A stretch of DNA of 64,000 nt, from NCBI RefSeq assembly GCF_021191635.1, contig NZ_JAIWPR010000016.1, positions 1 to 64,000 on the forward strand, written 5' to 3'. The position numbers were made by a program, and so were the translations under genes. The notes beneath the pieces are model-generated. The model worked only from the letters and a program-made list of their open reading frames with translations, did not search any database and had not been told where the DNA came from. Shown here one piece after another: positions 25,549 through 36,032 of the stretch (position 1 is the stretch's first letter; every line of letters starts with the position of its first letter). Source of the stretch: Alterluteimonas quercicellularis (GTDB lineage Bacteria > Pseudomonadota > Gammaproteobacteria > Xanthomonadales > Xanthomonadaceae).

Positions 25549-27922
25549 CGCGCTGCTGGTGGCCGCCGTGTCCGCCGCCCGCGCGCAGCCGGTCCCGGGC
25601 CTCCCGCCGCCCGCGCCCGAGGCCGCCGGCCCGGCGGCGCCCACCACACCGCGGCCGGTCACCCCGCTCTACCTCGAAGTGGTGCTCAACCAGGCACCCC
25701 ATCCCGAGCCGCTGCCGTTCGAACTGCGCGGGGAGCGCCTGCACGCCTCGGCCGGCACCCTGCGCGCGCTGGGCTTCGCCCTGGACGGCTACGACGAAGG
25801 CATGCACCTGGCGCCGGAGGAGATCGCCGGCGTGCGGCTGCGCTACGAGCCGGCGCACCAGCGCGTGCACATCGACGCGCCGCTGGAGGCGCTGGCGCTC
25901 GACGTCACCGTGCTGGGCGGGCCGCCCGTGCAGGCGCCGGTGGTGGCCGAGACCTCGCCGGGCCTGCTGCTCAACTACGACCTCTTCGCCAGCGACGGCG
26001 GCGACGGCTGGGGCGCGACCGCCTTCGCCGAGCTGCGCGCCTTCGGCCTGGGCCCCGGCGTGCTCTCGACCACCGGGGTCGCGCGCACCGGGTCCGGGCA
26101 TGGCGAAGGCCGAATGGGCCGCACCACCCGGCTCGACACCCGCTGGCAGCTCTCGTTCCCGGAACGCGCGATCACCGCCACCATCGGCGACGCGTTCACC
26201 GGCTTCCTCGACTGGAGCCGGCCGGTGCGCATCGGCGGCATCCAGATCGGCCGCAATTTCGCCTTGCAGCCCTACCGCATCACCGCGCCGCTGCCCGAGT
26301 TCCTGGGCGAGGCCGCGGTGCCCTCGGAGGTGGAGCTGTACATCGACGGCATCCGCCAGTACAGCGGGCGCACGCCGACCGGCCCGTTCCGGCTGACGCC
26401 GGTGCCCAACCTCACCGGCGCCGGCACCGCGCAGATCGTGGTGACCGACGCCTTCGGCCGGGTCCGCACGCTGGATTTCCCCTTCTACGCCACCCAGCGG
26501 CTGCTGGCCCGGGGCTTAAGCGACTGGTCGCTGAGCCTGGGCGCGGTGCGCGAGGACTACGGGCTGCGTTCCTTCGCCTACGCGGGCGACGCGGTCGGCA
26601 GCGGCACCTGGCGCTACGGCGTCAGCGACCGGCTGACCGTGGAAGGACAGGTGGAGGCGAGCGACGATCTGCGCGTCGCCGGACTGGGCGGCGCCTGGCA
26701 GATCGGCATGGCCGGCGTGGTCCACGCCTCCCACGCGCGCAGCCGGCTCGACCGGACCGCGGGCGCGCAGTCCTCGCTCGGCTGGACCTGGACCGGCCGC
26801 CGCTACCACCTGAGCGCGGAGACGCGGCGCACCCGGCGCGCCTACCGCGACATCGCCTCGCTGTACGGCGCGCCGCCACCCACCCGCAACGAGCGCGCCC
26901 TGGCCGGCCTCAACACCTGGGCCGGCAACTTCAACCTCAGCTACGTGCGGCTGGACCGCGCCGCGGACCCCGCCCGCGAGCAGCCGGCCGACCGCGCGCG
27001 CTACGCGGGCCTGTACTGGAACCGCGGCTTCGCCGGCCGCTGGTCGGCCAACCTGTCGCTCAACCGCAACCTCGACGACGCCGACGACCTCAGCGCCTAC
27101 CTGGGCGTGATCGTGCCGCTGGGCCGCGACCGCGCGACCCAGCTCGCCGTGTCCTGGCAGCACGACGGCGGGCGCGACGATGCGGTGACGGACCTGGCGC
27201 GCCCGGTGCCGGGCGACGGCGGCTTCGGCTGGCGGCTGCAGGCCCGCGCGGGCGACAGCGGCGGCGGCGGGCTCGCCGAGGCGGGCTGGCTGGGCCCGCG
27301 CGGCCGGATCGGCGCCGGCGTGTCGCGGTTCGGCGACAGCCGCCTGACCTACGCGCAGGCCAGCGGCAGCGTGGTGCGCATGGGCGGCGGCTGGTTCGCC
27401 GCGCGCGAGCTCTCCGACGCCTTCGCGGTGGTCTCCGCCGCCGGGCTGGCCGGCGTCCCGGTGGAACTGGAGAACCGCCTGGTGGGCATCACCGACCGCC
27501 GCGGCCTGCTGCTGGTGGCGCCGCTCAACGCCTGGCAGCTCAACCGCCTGTCGGTGGACCCCATGGACCTGCCGCACGGCATCCGCGTCGACCGCACCGC
27601 CCACCTCGTCGCCCCGCCCGACCGCGCGGGGGTGCGGGTGGACTTCGCGATGGCGCCGGTGCGTGCGGCGATGGCGGTGATGCACGGCGCCGACGGCGCG
27701 CATCTGCCGGTGGGCAGCCGCGTCCACGTGCGGGGCCGGACCGACTCGGTGGTGGTGGGCCACGACGGCCACGTCTACCTGGAAGGCGTGGACGCCCGCA
27801 CCCACCTCCACGTCAGCACGCCCGACGGCGCTTGCACCGCCCTCCTCGAGCTGCCGGAGGAGGCCGGCCACGGCATCCACCGCGTCGGCCCGCTGCGCTG
27901 CGTGCGGGAGGCGCCGCGATGA
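25508..27922 (+). CDS. Outer-membrane pilus usher (CsuD/FimD-like)
   Basis: 804 aa. A signal peptide of about 27 residues leads to the N-terminal chaperone-binding domain (LYLEVVLNQAPHPEPLPFEL, ALGFALDGYDEG). The beta-barrel follows with the PapC signature region VELYIDGIRQYSGRTPTGPFRL and a plug domain. The C-terminus has LVGITDRRGLLLVAPLNAW and GHVYLEGVD. It secretes and assembles the pilus across the outer membrane. The ATG at 25508 lies inside the chaperone gene; the next gene starts in an ATGA overlap. Confidence 0.92.
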   Translation: MASPRSARWSRIGSALLVAAVSAARAQPVPGLPPPAPEAAGPAAPTTPRPVTPLYLEVVLNQAPHPEPLPFELRGERLHASAGTLRALGFALDGYDEGMHLAPEEIAGVRLRYEPAHQRVHIDAPLEALALDVTVLGGPPVQAPVVAETSPGLLLNYDLFASDGGDGWGATAFAELRAFGLGPGVLSTTGVARTGSGHGEGRMGRTTRLDTRWQLSFPERAITATIGDAFTGFLDWSRPVRIGGIQIGRNFALQPYRITAPLPEFLGEAAVPSEVELYIDGIRQYSGRTPTGPFRLTPVPNLTGAGTAQIVVTDAFGRVRTLDFPFYATQRLLARGLSDWSLSLGAVREDYGLRSFAYAGDAVGSGTWRYGVSDRLTVEGQVEASDDLRVAGLGGAWQIGMAGVVHASHARSRLDRTAGAQSSLGWTWTGRRYHLSAETRRTRRAYRDIASLYGAPPPTRNERALAGLNTWAGNFNLSYVRLDRAADPAREQPADRARYAGLYWNRGFAGRWSANLSLNRNLDDADDLSAYLGVIVPLGRDRATQLAVSWQHDGGRDDAVTDLARPVPGDGGFGWRLQARAGDSGGGGLAEAGWLGPRGRIGAGVSRFGDSRLTYAQASGSVVRMGGGWFAARELSDAFAVVSAAGLAGVPVELENRLVGITDRRGLLLVAPLNAWQLNRLSVDPMDLPHGIRVDRTAHLVAPPDRAGVRVDFAMAPVRAAMAVMHGADGAHLPVGSRVHVRGRTDSVVVGHDGHVYLEGVDARTHLHVSTPDGACTALLELPEEAGHGIHRVGPLRCVREAPR

Positions 27923-28941
27923 GGGCCCTCGGCGCCGCGCTCGCCGTCGTCGGCCTCGCCGCCTGCGCCGCCGGCTGGCCGCGGCCGGCCGCGGCCGCGA
28001 CGAGCTGCACCTCGAGCGCGGCGCCGCTGGCGTTCGGCACCGTCTCCGGCGCCTCGCCGGCCGACACCGCCTCCACGGTGACCGTGAGCTGCTCGACCAC
28101 CGCGGTCACCCTGCTGTCGGTGATCCGGCTGCGGATGTGCCTGCACATCGGCGCCGGCGCCTCGGGCGAGGGCCGCCACGCGCCGCGGCAGCAGGTCAAC
28201 CAGCATGGCGACCGCCTGGTGTTCCAGATCTACCGCGACCCCGCCCGCAGCCTGGTCTGGGGCCACTCCGCCTCCGCCGAGGCCCCCACCCCGCTGGAGA
28301 CCACCTTCGAGTACACGGTGCTGCTGCTGGGCGCCTCCAACACGCTCACGATCCCGATGTACGGGCGGATCCCGGCGCAGAGCGGGCTGGCCGCCGGAAG
28401 CTACGGCAACGCCTTCACCGGCACCCACACCCGCCTGGACTACCGCTACAACGAGCCCATCATCGGCACCCCGCCGTTCCCCGCCTCCTGCACCGCCGGC
28501 GGCAGCGGCGGCGGCAGCATCACCTTCCCGTTCAGCGCGCAGGCCACCGTGCCGCACCACTGCACCCTGTCGAGCGCGACCGACCTCGCCTTCGGGACCG
28601 TGGCCGGGCGGGTGGCGCAGCCGGTCGACCAGGCCTCCACCCTCACCTTCGCCTGCACCGGCCGCACGCCCTGGCAGGTGGCGCTCGACGACGGCCTCTA
28701 CGCCAGCGGCGCCACCCGCCGCATGCGCCTGGAGACCGGCGGCGAGCACTACGTGGCCTACGAGCTCTACCGCGACCCGGCCCGGACCCTGCGCTGGGGC
28801 GCCACGCCCGGCAGCGACACCGCCACCGGCACCGGCACCGGGAGCGCGCAGTCGCTGACCGTCTACGGCCGGGTCCCGGCCGTCCAGGTGGCCCCCGCCG
28901 GCGACTACCGCGACACCGTCACGGTGACGGTCACCTACTAG
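27919..28941 (+). CDS. Two-domain spore coat U tip protein (CsuE-like)
   Basis: 340 aa with an N-terminal signal sequence (cleavage near AAAATSC). Two spore-coat-U modules follow. The first (about 27-190) has [15 protein letters not shown] and [15 protein letters not shown]. The second (about 210-340) has [24 protein letters not shown] and the end strand DTVTVTVTY. Two such domains are the hallmark of tip adhesins of archaic pili. A Gly/Ser-rich linker joins them. The start overlaps the usher stop. Last gene of the operon. Confidence 0.88.
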   Translation: MRALGAALAVVGLAACAAGWPRPAAAATSCTSSAAPLAFGTVSGASPADTASTVTVSCSTTAVTLLSVIRLRMCLHIGAGASGEGRHAPRQQVNQHGDRLVFQIYRDPARSLVWGHSASAEAPTPLETTFEYTVLLLGASNTLTIPMYGRIPAQSGLAAGSYGNAFTGTHTRLDYRYNEPIIGTPPFPASCTAGGSGGGSITFPFSAQATVPHHCTLSSATDLAFGTVAGRVAQPVDQASTLTFACTGRTPWQVALDDGLYASGATRRMRLETGGEHYVAYELYRDPARTLRWGATPGSDTATGTGTGSAQSLTVYGRVPAVQVAPAGDYRDTVTVTVTY

Positions 28942-28977
28942 GCCCTGCCTCACGGGCGGCGCGATCCGCCCGCCAGG

Positions 28978-29006
28978 TTGCCCGGGCCCCGCCCCGCGGC
29001 TAGAAT
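28978..29006 (+). promoter_or_regulatory. rpsB promoter
   Basis: TTGCCC (28978-28983) and TAGAAT (29001-29006) with a 17-base spacer. The start point near 29013 leaves a leader of about 225 bases before rpsB, long enough for autoregulation by S2 as in other bacteria. A GC hairpin (28954-28971) just upstream may help separate it from the pilus operon. Confidence 0.65.
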
Positions 29007-29236
29007 GCACGGCTGCGCCCCGCCCCGGCGGACGCGCCGCCCACGCCGGGCGTCACCGGCGAATACACACCCGCCGCCATCGCCCGTGCCGGGGTGCCCG
29101 CTCTCCACGAGGGAACGGGTTCGGACACGGAGGCTGCGGGGAGGCCCAACCCCGGAACCCCGCGCCCGCGCGTTTCGCGCAGGCGCCCGCCCATCCTCAT
29201 GCCGGGCGGCCGGTTCCACTGCCTGGAGTTCGAGCA

Positions 29237-30085
29237 ATGCCCCAGATCACCATGCGCCAGATGCTGGAGGCCGGCGTCCATTTCGGCCACCAGACCCGCT
29301 ACTGGAACCCCAAGATGTCGCCGTACATCTTCGGCGCGCGCGGCAAGATCCACATCATCAACCTCGAGAAGACCGTGCCGCTGTTCGGCGACGCGATGAA
29401 CTTCATCTCGGGGATCGCGCAGAAGCGCGGCATCGTCCTGTTCGTCGGCACCAAGCGCAGTGCGCGCGATGCGGTCAAGCAGGAGGCCGAGCGCTGCGGC
29501 ATGCCCTACATGACCCAGCGCTGGCTGGGCGGCACGCTGACCAACTTCGCCACGGTGAAGAAGTCGGTGTCGCGCCTGAAGGAGCTGGAGGCCGCCGAGA
29601 CCGACGGCACCTTCGAGCGCCTGGTCAAGCACGAGGTGCTGGGCCTGCGCCGCGAGCGCGACAAGCTGGAGGCCTCGCTGGGCGGCATCAAGGAGATGAA
29701 CCGCCTGCCCGACGCCCTGTTCGTGATCGACATCGGCCACGAGGACATCGCGATCAAGGAGGCCAAGAAGCTCGGCATCCCGGTGATCGCGGTGGTCGAC
29801 ACCAACTACGACCCCAACCTGGTCGACTACGCCATCCCCGGCAACGACGACGCCATCCGCGCCGTGCAGCTCTACGCCAACGCCGCCGCCGACGCGGTGC
29901 TGGAAGGCAAGGCCGCCGCGCCGTCCGCGGCGACCGTGCGCGAGGAAGAGTTCGCCGAGGGCGAGGGCCGCGGCCGCAAGGCCGGCGGCAAGAAGCCGGC
30001 CAAGGCCGACGAGGCCGCCGAAACGGGCGACGCCGCCCCGGCCGCTGCTGCCGCTCCGGCCGCTCCGGCCGCCGAGGCCGAGTAA
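29237..30085 (+). CDS. rpsB: 30S ribosomal protein S2
   Basis: 282 aa (E. coli S2 241). [24 protein letters not shown] is the universal N-terminal signature, and WLGGTLTNF and [15 protein letters not shown] follow. The last 45 residues form an Ala/Glu/Lys-rich tail longer than in E. coli, seen in related genera. Opens the long rightward core cluster; tsf follows after 117 bases. Confidence 0.98.
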   Translation: MPQITMRQMLEAGVHFGHQTRYWNPKMSPYIFGARGKIHIINLEKTVPLFGDAMNFISGIAQKRGIVLFVGTKRSARDAVKQEAERCGMPYMTQRWLGGTLTNFATVKKSVSRLKELEAAETDGTFERLVKHEVLGLRRERDKLEASLGGIKEMNRLPDALFVIDIGHEDIAIKEAKKLGIPVIAVVDTNYDPNLVDYAIPGNDDAIRAVQLYANAAADAVLEGKAAAPSAATVREEEFAEGEGRGRKAGGKKPAKADEAAETGDAAPAAAAAPAAPAAEAE

Positions 30086-30202
30086 CCGGCCATCCTCCGC
30101 GGCCGCCGCGCGCGGCCGCGTTCCCGGGCGCAGACGCCCCGGCCCCGCCGGGCGCCGTGCCTCGCCCGCCCCTTTCCAGTTCCACGCATCCCGAGGTATC
30201 CC

Positions 30203-31081
30203 ATGGAAATCACCGCAAGCCTGGTCAAGGAACTGCGCGAGCGCACCGGCGCCGGCATGATGGAGTGCAAGAAAGCGCTCACCGAGGCCAACGGCGACAT
30301 CGACGCCGCCGCCGAGGCGCTGCGCAAGTCGGGCCTGGCCAAGGCCGACAAGAAGGCCAGCCGCATCGCCGCCGAGGGCCGCATCGCCACCGCGCAGGCC
30401 GAGGGCAAGGCCGTGCTGGTCGAGATCAACTCCGAGACCGACTTCGTGGCGAAGGACGGCAACTTCATCGCCTTCACCGATGCCGTGGCCGAGGCCGCGC
30501 TGGCCGCCGCCGGCACCGACGCCGAGACGCTCAAGGCCGCCAGGCTGGCCTCCGGCGAGACCGTCGAGGAAGCCCGCGCCGCGCTGATCGCCAAGGTCGG
30601 CGAGAACGTGCAGGTGCGCCGCGCCGCCCGCATCGACAGCGCGCACAACGTCGCCGCCTACGTGCACGGCGGCCGCATCGGCGTGCTGGTCGAGGTCAAG
30701 GGCGGCGACGCCGACCTGGCCCGCGGCATCGCCATGCACGTGGCCGCGATGAACCCGCCTTACAACACCGCCGCCGACGTGCCGGCCGACTTCGTCGCCA
30801 AGGAGAAGGAGATCGAGCTGGCGAAGATGTCGGAGAAGGACAAGGCCAAGCCGGCCGAGATCCTGGAGAAGATCATCGGCGGCAAGCTGGCCAAGATCGT
30901 CAACGAGGTCACCCTGTACGGCCAGCCCTACGTGCTCGACACCAACCAGAGCGTCGAGCAGACCCTCAAGGCCGCCGGCGCCGAGGTCGTGGGCTTCCAG
31001 CGCCTGGCCGTCGGCGAGGGCATCGAGAAGGTGGTCGAGGACTACGCCGCCGAAGTGATGAAGCAGGCCGGCCTGGCCTGA
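30203..31081 (+). CDS. tsf: Elongation factor Ts
   Basis: 292 aa (E. coli 283). Guanine nucleotide exchange factor for EF-Tu. The N-terminal UBA-like module [20 protein letters not shown] and the core [10 protein letters not shown] are diagnostic. Co-transcribed with rpsB and followed by an intrinsic terminator. Confidence 0.98.
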   Translation: MEITASLVKELRERTGAGMMECKKALTEANGDIDAAAEALRKSGLAKADKKASRIAAEGRIATAQAEGKAVLVEINSETDFVAKDGNFIAFTDAVAEAALAAAGTDAETLKAARLASGETVEEARAALIAKVGENVQVRRAARIDSAHNVAAYVHGGRIGVLVEVKGGDADLARGIAMHVAAMNPPYNTAADVPADFVAKEKEIELAKMSEKDKAKPAEILEKIIGGKLAKIVNEVTLYGQPYVLDTNQSVEQTLKAAGAEVVGFQRLAVGEGIEKVVEDYAAEVMKQAGLA

Positions 31082-31107
31082 CCCTTCGCCACCGGCGACG
31101 TTCCCGG

Positions 31108-31138
31108 AGGCCGCGGCGCATGTCGCGGCCTTTTTCTT
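31108..31138 (+). terminator. Rho-independent terminator after tsf
   Basis: Stem AGGCCGCG (31108-31115) with CGCGGCCT (31124-31131), an 8-base loop, and the T run 31131-31138. It lies 27 bases past the tsf stop and separates rpsB-tsf from the HDOD-GGDEF gene and pyrH. Confidence 0.85.
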
Positions 31139-31164
31139 TGGCGCGGCCGTCGCTTCGCCCTCTC

Positions 31165-31294
31165 CCGCAGGAGCGCGCTCGCGCGCGACGGCTTCTGCCG
31201 GCATTCCGGAAGCGCGGTGCCGTCCGTCGTTCGCCTGCGCCCGCGCGCGGGGACGCGCTCTTTTCCTGCCGCGAGTCCGGCGGCACCCGGCCCG
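31165..31294. repeat. Repeat family A, one-armed copy
   Basis: The left arm CGCAGGAGCGCGCTCGCGCG is followed by about 100 bp homologous to the inverted interior of 11215-11368. Shared words are AAGCGCGGTGCCG, GGGGACGCG and TCCTGCCGC.AGTCCGGC. The right arm is missing. Located directly after the tsf terminator. Confidence 0.7.
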
Positions 31295-31354
31295 GCTTCA
31301 GACCGCCGCGCCGCGGCCGATAGACTCTCGAGGCCGCCGACCACGCAGGTTTCG

Positions 31355-32887
31355 ATGCACCCCGATCTCGTCTCCCTCCTCGCGCACTGCCGGACGCTGC
31401 CGACGCTGCCCGGCGTGGCGCTGCGCCTGCTCGAACTGGCGGAGGACCCCGGCGCCGACCTGGCCGCCACCGCCGAGGCGATCGCGCTCGATCCCGCGCT
31501 CAGCGCGCGGCTGCTGCGCATCGCCAATTCCCCGCTGTACGCCAGCACCACCCGGCGCCGGGTCGACACCCTGTCGCAGGCGCTGGCCCTGCTCGGCCTC
31601 AACGCCGCGCTCAGCCTGGCGCTCGGCTTCGCGGTGGCGCGCACGATGCAGGCCGACCGCGCGCTGGCCGGCCTGCACGAGCGCGTCTGGCACCGCAGCG
31701 TGCTTGCGGCCACCGCCGCGCGCGTGCTGTGCGAGCGCCTGCAGTTCGAGCGTCCCGAGGAACTGATGCTGGGCGCGCTGCTGCAGGACATCGGCATCCT
31801 GGCCCTGCTCAGCGCCATGCCCGAGCGCTACGCCCAGCTGCCCGACGTGCCGCTGCAGGGCCGCGAGCGCCTGGAGGCCGAGCGCGACCACCTGGGCGGC
31901 GACCACACCGAGGTCGGCGCGTGGCTGGCCGCGCGCTGGGGGCTGTCGGCCTACCTGCAGCGCATGATCCGCAGCAGCGAGACGGTGGAGACGCGCGACC
32001 CCACGCTGGGCTGCGTGGTCGCCGCCGGCCTGTTCGCCGACGTCTGGCTGCGCCCGGACGACGCGCACGCCCGCGACCAGCTGGACGCGATCGCCGGCCA
32101 GTGCCTGGGCCTGGCGCCGCTGGCGGTGGAGGAACTGGCCGAGCGCCTGTCGGCGCTGGCGCCTGAAGTGGCGACGCTGTTCGACGTGCGCATCGAGCGC
32201 GAGGAGCAGGCGCGGCAGATCGAGCACCAGGGCCGCGAGCTGTCGATGATCCGGCAACTGCTGGAGCGGCAGGAACTGGCGGCGGCGCGCAGCGAGGCCG
32301 ACCGGCTGGAGGCGCGCGCGCGCGAACTCGACGACCTGGTCCGCCGCGACCCGCTCACCGGCGCCTACAACCGCCGCCAGCTCGAGGACGTGCTGCAGCA
32401 GGCCTTCGACGAGGCCGACCGCCTCGGCCGGCCGCTGTCGATCGCCTTCATCGACCTCGACGACTTCAAGCGCGTCAACGACCGCCACGGCCACCTGGTC
32501 GGCGACAAGGTGCTGCGGGAGTTCAGCCAGTCGCTGTCGCGGATGCTGCGCGCCAGCGACCTGCTGGCCCGCTACGGCGGCGAGGAGTTCCTGGTCGTGC
32601 TGCACCAGTGCGACGCCGAGCACGGCCGGCAGATCCTGGAGCGCATCCTCGCCACCATCGCCGCGCAGCCGATGGCGATCGTCCACGGCGAGCCGATCCA
32701 CGTCACCTTCTCCGCCGGCCTGGCCACGCACGGCGAGGAGGCGCGCTTCCCCGACGCGCGCGCCATGCTGCAGGCCGCCGACGAGGCGCTGTACGGCGCC
32801 AAGCGCGAGGGCCGCAACCAGATCGCCATGCCCGGGCGCGGCCACGAGGGCGCGCACGCGCCGCCTCCGGGGCCGGCGATCGGATAG
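31355..32887 (+). CDS. HDOD-GGDEF protein, probable diguanylate cyclase
   Basis: 510 aa. Residues about 5-215 form an HDOD domain ([44 protein letters not shown]). A helical linker with coiled-coil character (about 285-330) follows. The GGDEF domain starts at [15 protein letters not shown] and carries an intact active site GGEEF at 408-412. The inhibitory-site motif RASD at 399-402 is five residues earlier. It should make cyclic di-GMP with product inhibition. No membrane segment, so cytoplasmic. A TAGACT -10 box at 31321-31326 precedes the ATG. It sits between tsf and pyrH. Confidence 0.92.
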   Translation: MHPDLVSLLAHCRTLPTLPGVALRLLELAEDPGADLAATAEAIALDPALSARLLRIANSPLYASTTRRRVDTLSQALALLGLNAALSLALGFAVARTMQADRALAGLHERVWHRSVLAATAARVLCERLQFERPEELMLGALLQDIGILALLSAMPERYAQLPDVPLQGRERLEAERDHLGGDHTEVGAWLAARWGLSAYLQRMIRSSETVETRDPTLGCVVAAGLFADVWLRPDDAHARDQLDAIAGQCLGLAPLAVEELAERLSALAPEVATLFDVRIEREEQARQIEHQGRELSMIRQLLERQELAAARSEADRLEARARELDDLVRRDPLTGAYNRRQLEDVLQQAFDEADRLGRPLSIAFIDLDDFKRVNDRHGHLVGDKVLREFSQSLSRMLRASDLLARYGGEEFLVVLHQCDAEHGRQILERILATIAAQPMAIVHGEPIHVTFSAGLATHGEEARFPDARAMLQAADEALYGAKREGRNQIAMPGRGHEGAHAPPPGPAIG

Positions 32888-32890
32888 AAT
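32885..32890 (+). promoter_or_regulatory. Candidate -10 box of pyrH
   Basis: TAGAAT overlapping the stop codon region of the upstream gene, 28 bases before the pyrH ATG. No good -35 could be found, so the call rests on the -10 alone. Confidence 0.4.
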
Positions 32891-32918
32891 CAGCGGGTTC
32901 TCGACGCCTGAGGCCCGC

Positions 32919-33659
32919 ATGTCCAACCTCGCCTATCGCCGCATCCTGCTCAAACTGTCCGGCGAGGCGCTGATGGGGGACGAGGACTACGGCATCGACC
33001 CCAAGGTCATCTCGCGCCTGGCGCGCGAAGTGATCGAGGCGCAGCAAGCCGGCGCCGAGGTCGCGCTGGTCATCGGCGGCGGCAACATCTTCCGCGGCGC
33101 GGGGCTCGCCGCCAGCGGCATGGACCGGGTCACCGGCGACCAGATGGGCATGCTGGCCACGGTCATCAACGCGCTGGCCATGCAGGACGCGCTGGAGAAG
33201 CTCGGCGCCCGGGCGCGGGTGATGAGCGCGATCAAGATCAACGACGTCTGCGAGGACTACATCCGCCGCCGCGCGATCCGCCACCTCGAGAAGGGGCGCC
33301 TGGTGATCTTCGCCGCCGGCGTGGGCAGCCCGTTCTTCACCACCGACTCGGGCGCCGCGCTGCGCGCGATCGAGATCGGCGCCGACCTGCTGCTGAAGGC
33401 GACCAAGGTCGACGGCGTCTACGACAAGGACCCGAAGAAGCACGCCGACGCGGTGCGCTTCGACAGCCTGAGCTACGACGAGGTCATCGCCCGCGGGCTG
33501 GAGGTGATGGACACCGCCGCCTTCGCGCTGGCCCGCGACAGCGACCTGCCGCTGCGCGTGTTCGACATGGGCCAGCCCGGCGTGCTGCTGCGCATCCTGC
33601 GCGGCGAGCCGATCGGCACCCTGGTCAGGGGCCGGGAGCCCGACGCCGGGCGCCGGTGA
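32919..33659 (+). CDS. pyrH: UMP kinase
   Basis: 246 aa. Phosphorylates UMP to UDP in pyrimidine synthesis; hexameric, amino-acid-kinase fold. [27 protein letters not shown] and [17 protein letters not shown] are family signatures. [17 protein letters not shown] is the nucleotide-binding region. Conserved neighbour of frr and tsf. Confidence 0.98.
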   Translation: MSNLAYRRILLKLSGEALMGDEDYGIDPKVISRLAREVIEAQQAGAEVALVIGGGNIFRGAGLAASGMDRVTGDQMGMLATVINALAMQDALEKLGARARVMSAIKINDVCEDYIRRRAIRHLEKGRLVIFAAGVGSPFFTTDSGAALRAIEIGADLLLKATKVDGVYDKDPKKHADAVRFDSLSYDEVIARGLEVMDTAAFALARDSDLPLRVFDMGQPGVLLRILRGEPIGTLVRGREPDAGRR

Positions 33660-33707
33660 CGCGCCGCCCCCGCCTTTCCCGGGCCTGTGGCCTCCGCCCC
33701 CTGCCCT

Positions 33708-33713
33708 TATAAT
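33708..33713 (+). promoter_or_regulatory. -10 box of frr
   Basis: A consensus TATAAT 34 bases before the frr ATG, in the only AT-rich spot between pyrH and frr. The -35 is weak. Confidence 0.5.
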
Positions 33714-33747
33714 CCGGCGGTTATCCGCCACCGAACCGGAGCCGGCG

Positions 33748-34305
33748 ATGCTCAACGACATCAAGAAAGACGCACAGACCCGCATGGCCAAGAGTGTCGA
33801 GGCGCTGCGCCACGACCTCACCAAGGTGCGCACCGGCCGCGCCTCGACCGCGCTGGTGGAGCACCTCAAGGTCAACTACTACGGCTCGGACATGCCGCTG
33901 TCGCAGGTCGCCAGCGTCGCGGTCAGCGACGCCCGCTCGCTGACCATCACCCCGTGGGAGAAGCAGATGGTCGCCGCGGTGGAGAAGGCGATCCTGGCCT
34001 CCGACCTCGGCCTGACGCCGAACACCGCCGGCACCACCATCCGCATCAACCTGCCCGCGCTCACCGAGGAGCGCCGCCGCGAGCTGTCCAAGCACGTCCA
34101 CCAGGAAGGCGAAGGCGCCAAGATCGCGATCCGCAACATCCGCCGCGACGCCAACCAGCAGGTCAAGGAGCTGCTGAAGGAGAAGCTGATCGGCGAGGAC
34201 GAGGAGCGCCGCAGCGAGGACGAGATCCAGAAGCTCACCGACCAGGCGATCAAGGATGTCGACGAGGTGGTCAAGGCCAAGGAACAGGAACTGATGGCGG
34301 TCTGA
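33748..34305 (+). CDS. frr: Ribosome-recycling factor
   Basis: 185 aa, exactly the E. coli length. Acts with EF-G to split post-termination ribosomes. The sequence contains KVRTGRASTALVEHLKVNYYG near residue 30 and RINLPALTEERRRELSK. Nothing unusual. Downstream the intergenic region is occupied by a family B repeat that runs into uppS. Confidence 0.98.
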   Translation: MLNDIKKDAQTRMAKSVEALRHDLTKVRTGRASTALVEHLKVNYYGSDMPLSQVASVAVSDARSLTITPWEKQMVAAVEKAILASDLGLTPNTAGTTIRINLPALTEERRRELSKHVHQEGEGAKIAIRNIRRDANQQVKELLKEKLIGEDEERRSEDEIQKLTDQAIKDVDEVVKAKEQELMAV

Positions 34306-34312
34306 CGAAAGC

Positions 34313-34440
34313 CGGGGTCGGGTACTCGGGATTCGAGATCGGCGAACAGCCAGAGCCAGCGAGGCCACGCCATTGACTGATGCCACCGATCCGCAGGAAT
34401 CCGCCGTTCCGAATCCCGAATCCCGAATCCCGAATCCAGG
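34313..34440. repeat. Repeat family B copy spanning the frr-uppS junction
   Basis: A CGGGATTCGAGATCGG arm (about 34317-34342) is answered by four tandem copies of GAATCCC (34411-34438) in inverted orientation. The right arm is inside the uppS reading frame, encoding the [11 protein letters not shown] part of its N-terminus. Confidence 0.7.
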
Positions 34441-35197
34441 CCACGTACCGAAGCACGTGGCGATCATCATGGACGGCAACGGCCGCTGGGCCGCGCGCCG
34501 CAAGCGCCCGCGCGCGATCGGCCACCGCGCCGGCGCGCGCGCGGTGAACCTGTGCATCGACTGGTGCCTGGAGCGCGGCGTCGGCGCGCTGACCCTGTTC
34601 GCGTTCTCCAGCGAGAACTGGGGCCGGCCCGAGGACGAGGTGGGCGCGCTGATGAAGCTGTTCATGGGCGCGCTGGAGCGCGAGGTCGAGGAGCTCGACC
34701 GCCGCGAGGTGCGGATCCGCTTCATCGGCGAGCGCGAGCGCTTCTCCGCCGCCCTGCGCGCGCGCATGGACGCGGCCGAGGCGCGCACGCGCCGCCACGG
34801 CCGCCTGCACCTGAACATCGCCGCCAGCTACGGCGGCCGCCAGGACATCGCCGCCGCCGCGCGCGCGCTGGCCGAGGACGTCGCGGCCGGGCGCCTGCGC
34901 CCGGAGGACATCGACGAGGCCGCGGTCGGCGCCCGCATCGCGCTGGCCGACCTGCCGCCGCCGGACCTGTTCATCCGCACCGGCGGCGACCTGCGGATCA
35001 GCAACTTCCTGCTCTGGCAGCTGGCCTATACCGAACTGTGGTTCACCGATACCCTGTGGCCCGAACTGGACGCCGCCACCCTCGACCGCGCCCTGGCCGA
35101 CTACGCCGCCCGCGAGCGGCGTTTCGGGCTCACCAGCGCCCAGGTCGCGGCCCCGGACACCGCCGCGGCGCCCGACACGGATACCCCGAGCCCATGA
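34373..35197 (+). CDS. uppS: Undecaprenyl diphosphate synthase (cis-prenyltransferase)
   Basis: 274 aa. It makes the C55 lipid carrier for peptidoglycan and LPS. The catalytic core starts at residue about 26 with [12 protein letters not shown], including the essential Asp, followed by FSSENWGRP and [15 protein letters not shown]. The first 25 residues, from a TTG start at 34373, are encoded largely by a GAATCCC repeat and are absent from typical family members. No other plausible start lies between the repeat and the core. The stop overlaps the cdsA ATG. Confidence 0.95.
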   Translation: MTDATDPQESAVPNPESRIPNPGHVPKHVAIIMDGNGRWAARRKRPRAIGHRAGARAVNLCIDWCLERGVGALTLFAFSSENWGRPEDEVGALMKLFMGALEREVEELDRREVRIRFIGERERFSAALRARMDAAEARTRRHGRLHLNIAASYGGRQDIAAAARALAEDVAAGRLRPEDIDEAAVGARIALADLPPPDLFIRTGGDLRISNFLLWQLAYTELWFTDTLWPELDAATLDRALADYAARERRFGLTSAQVAAPDTAAAPDTDTPSP

Positions 35198-36030
35198 CCC
35201 GAACCCGCGTCCTCGCTTCCCTGGTCATGGCGCCGCTGGCGATCGCCGCGGTCCTGCTGCTGCCCACGCCGTGGATGGCGGCCCTGGCCGCGATCATGTT
35301 CCTGGGCGCGCTGTGGGAGTGGTTCCGGCTGGCCGAGATCGAGGACCCGCTGGCGCGCGGCGTGCTGCTGCTGGCCAACCTGCTGCTGATGGTGGCGGTG
35401 GTGTGGGGGTCCTCCGGCGACCCGGCCGGGTCGCTGGTGCTGCTCAAGCTGCTGTGCATGGCCGGCGTCGTCTGGTGGCTGCTGGCCCTGCTGTGGCTGC
35501 GCCACGCCGGCTTCGGTGCCGACCACGCCGGCAACGCGCGGGTGCTCAAGCTCGCCGCGGCCACCGCGGCGGTGCTGCCGGCCTGGGCGGCGCTGAGCCT
35601 GATCCACGCCGGCGAACCGAACGGCCACGGCTGGCTGCTGGTGGCGCTGATGACCGTGTGGGCGGCGGATTCCGGCGCCTACTTCGCCGGCCGCCGCTTC
35701 GGCCGCCGCAAGCTGGCGCCCCGGATCAGCCCCAACAAGACGGTCGAGGGCATGGCCGGCGGCGTGTTCGCGGGCGTGGCGGTGGCGGTGGCCGGCGGCC
35801 TGCTGTTGGGCACCCCGGCCGCGCTGATGGGCGGCGTGGCGCTGGTGGCGCTGGTTTCGGTGCTGTTCTCGGTCGTGGGCGACCTGTTCGAGAGCCTGCT
35901 CAAGCGCCACGTCGGCGCCAAGGATTCCGGGCACCTGATCCCCGGCCACGGCGGCCTGCTCGACCGGGTCGACGGCGTGCTGGCGGCGCTGCCGGTGTTC
36001 GCCATCGGGCAGATCTGGCTGGGCTTCTGA
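35194..36030 (+). CDS. cdsA: Phosphatidate cytidylyltransferase
   Basis: 278 aa with about seven to eight membrane segments. Makes CDP-diacylglycerol for phospholipid synthesis. The family signature [20 protein letters not shown] with downstream LLDRVD is intact near residues 230-255. [20 protein letters not shown] is the other conserved loop. Translationally coupled to uppS (ATGA). Confidence 0.97.
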   Translation: MTRTRVLASLVMAPLAIAAVLLLPTPWMAALAAIMFLGALWEWFRLAEIEDPLARGVLLLANLLLMVAVVWGSSGDPAGSLVLLKLLCMAGVVWWLLALLWLRHAGFGADHAGNARVLKLAAATAAVLPAWAALSLIHAGEPNGHGWLLVALMTVWAADSGAYFAGRRFGRRKLAPRISPNKTVEGMAGGVFAGVAVAVAGGLLLGTPAALMGGVALVALVSVLFSVVGDLFESLLKRHVGAKDSGHLIPGHGGLLDRVDGVLAALPVFAIGQIWLGF

Positions 36031-36032
36031 CG

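Noticed and set aside
27919..28941. Frameshift in the first domain of the pilus tip protein
   Set aside because: The first spore-coat-U domain looks divergent around residues 55-95, but the frame is continuous, ends properly and the second domain is canonical. Divergence is the simpler reading.
29013..29236. Named riboswitch or S2-leader RNA motif upstream of rpsB
   Set aside because: The leader is long enough, but I could not recognise a specific conserved structure without covariance tools.
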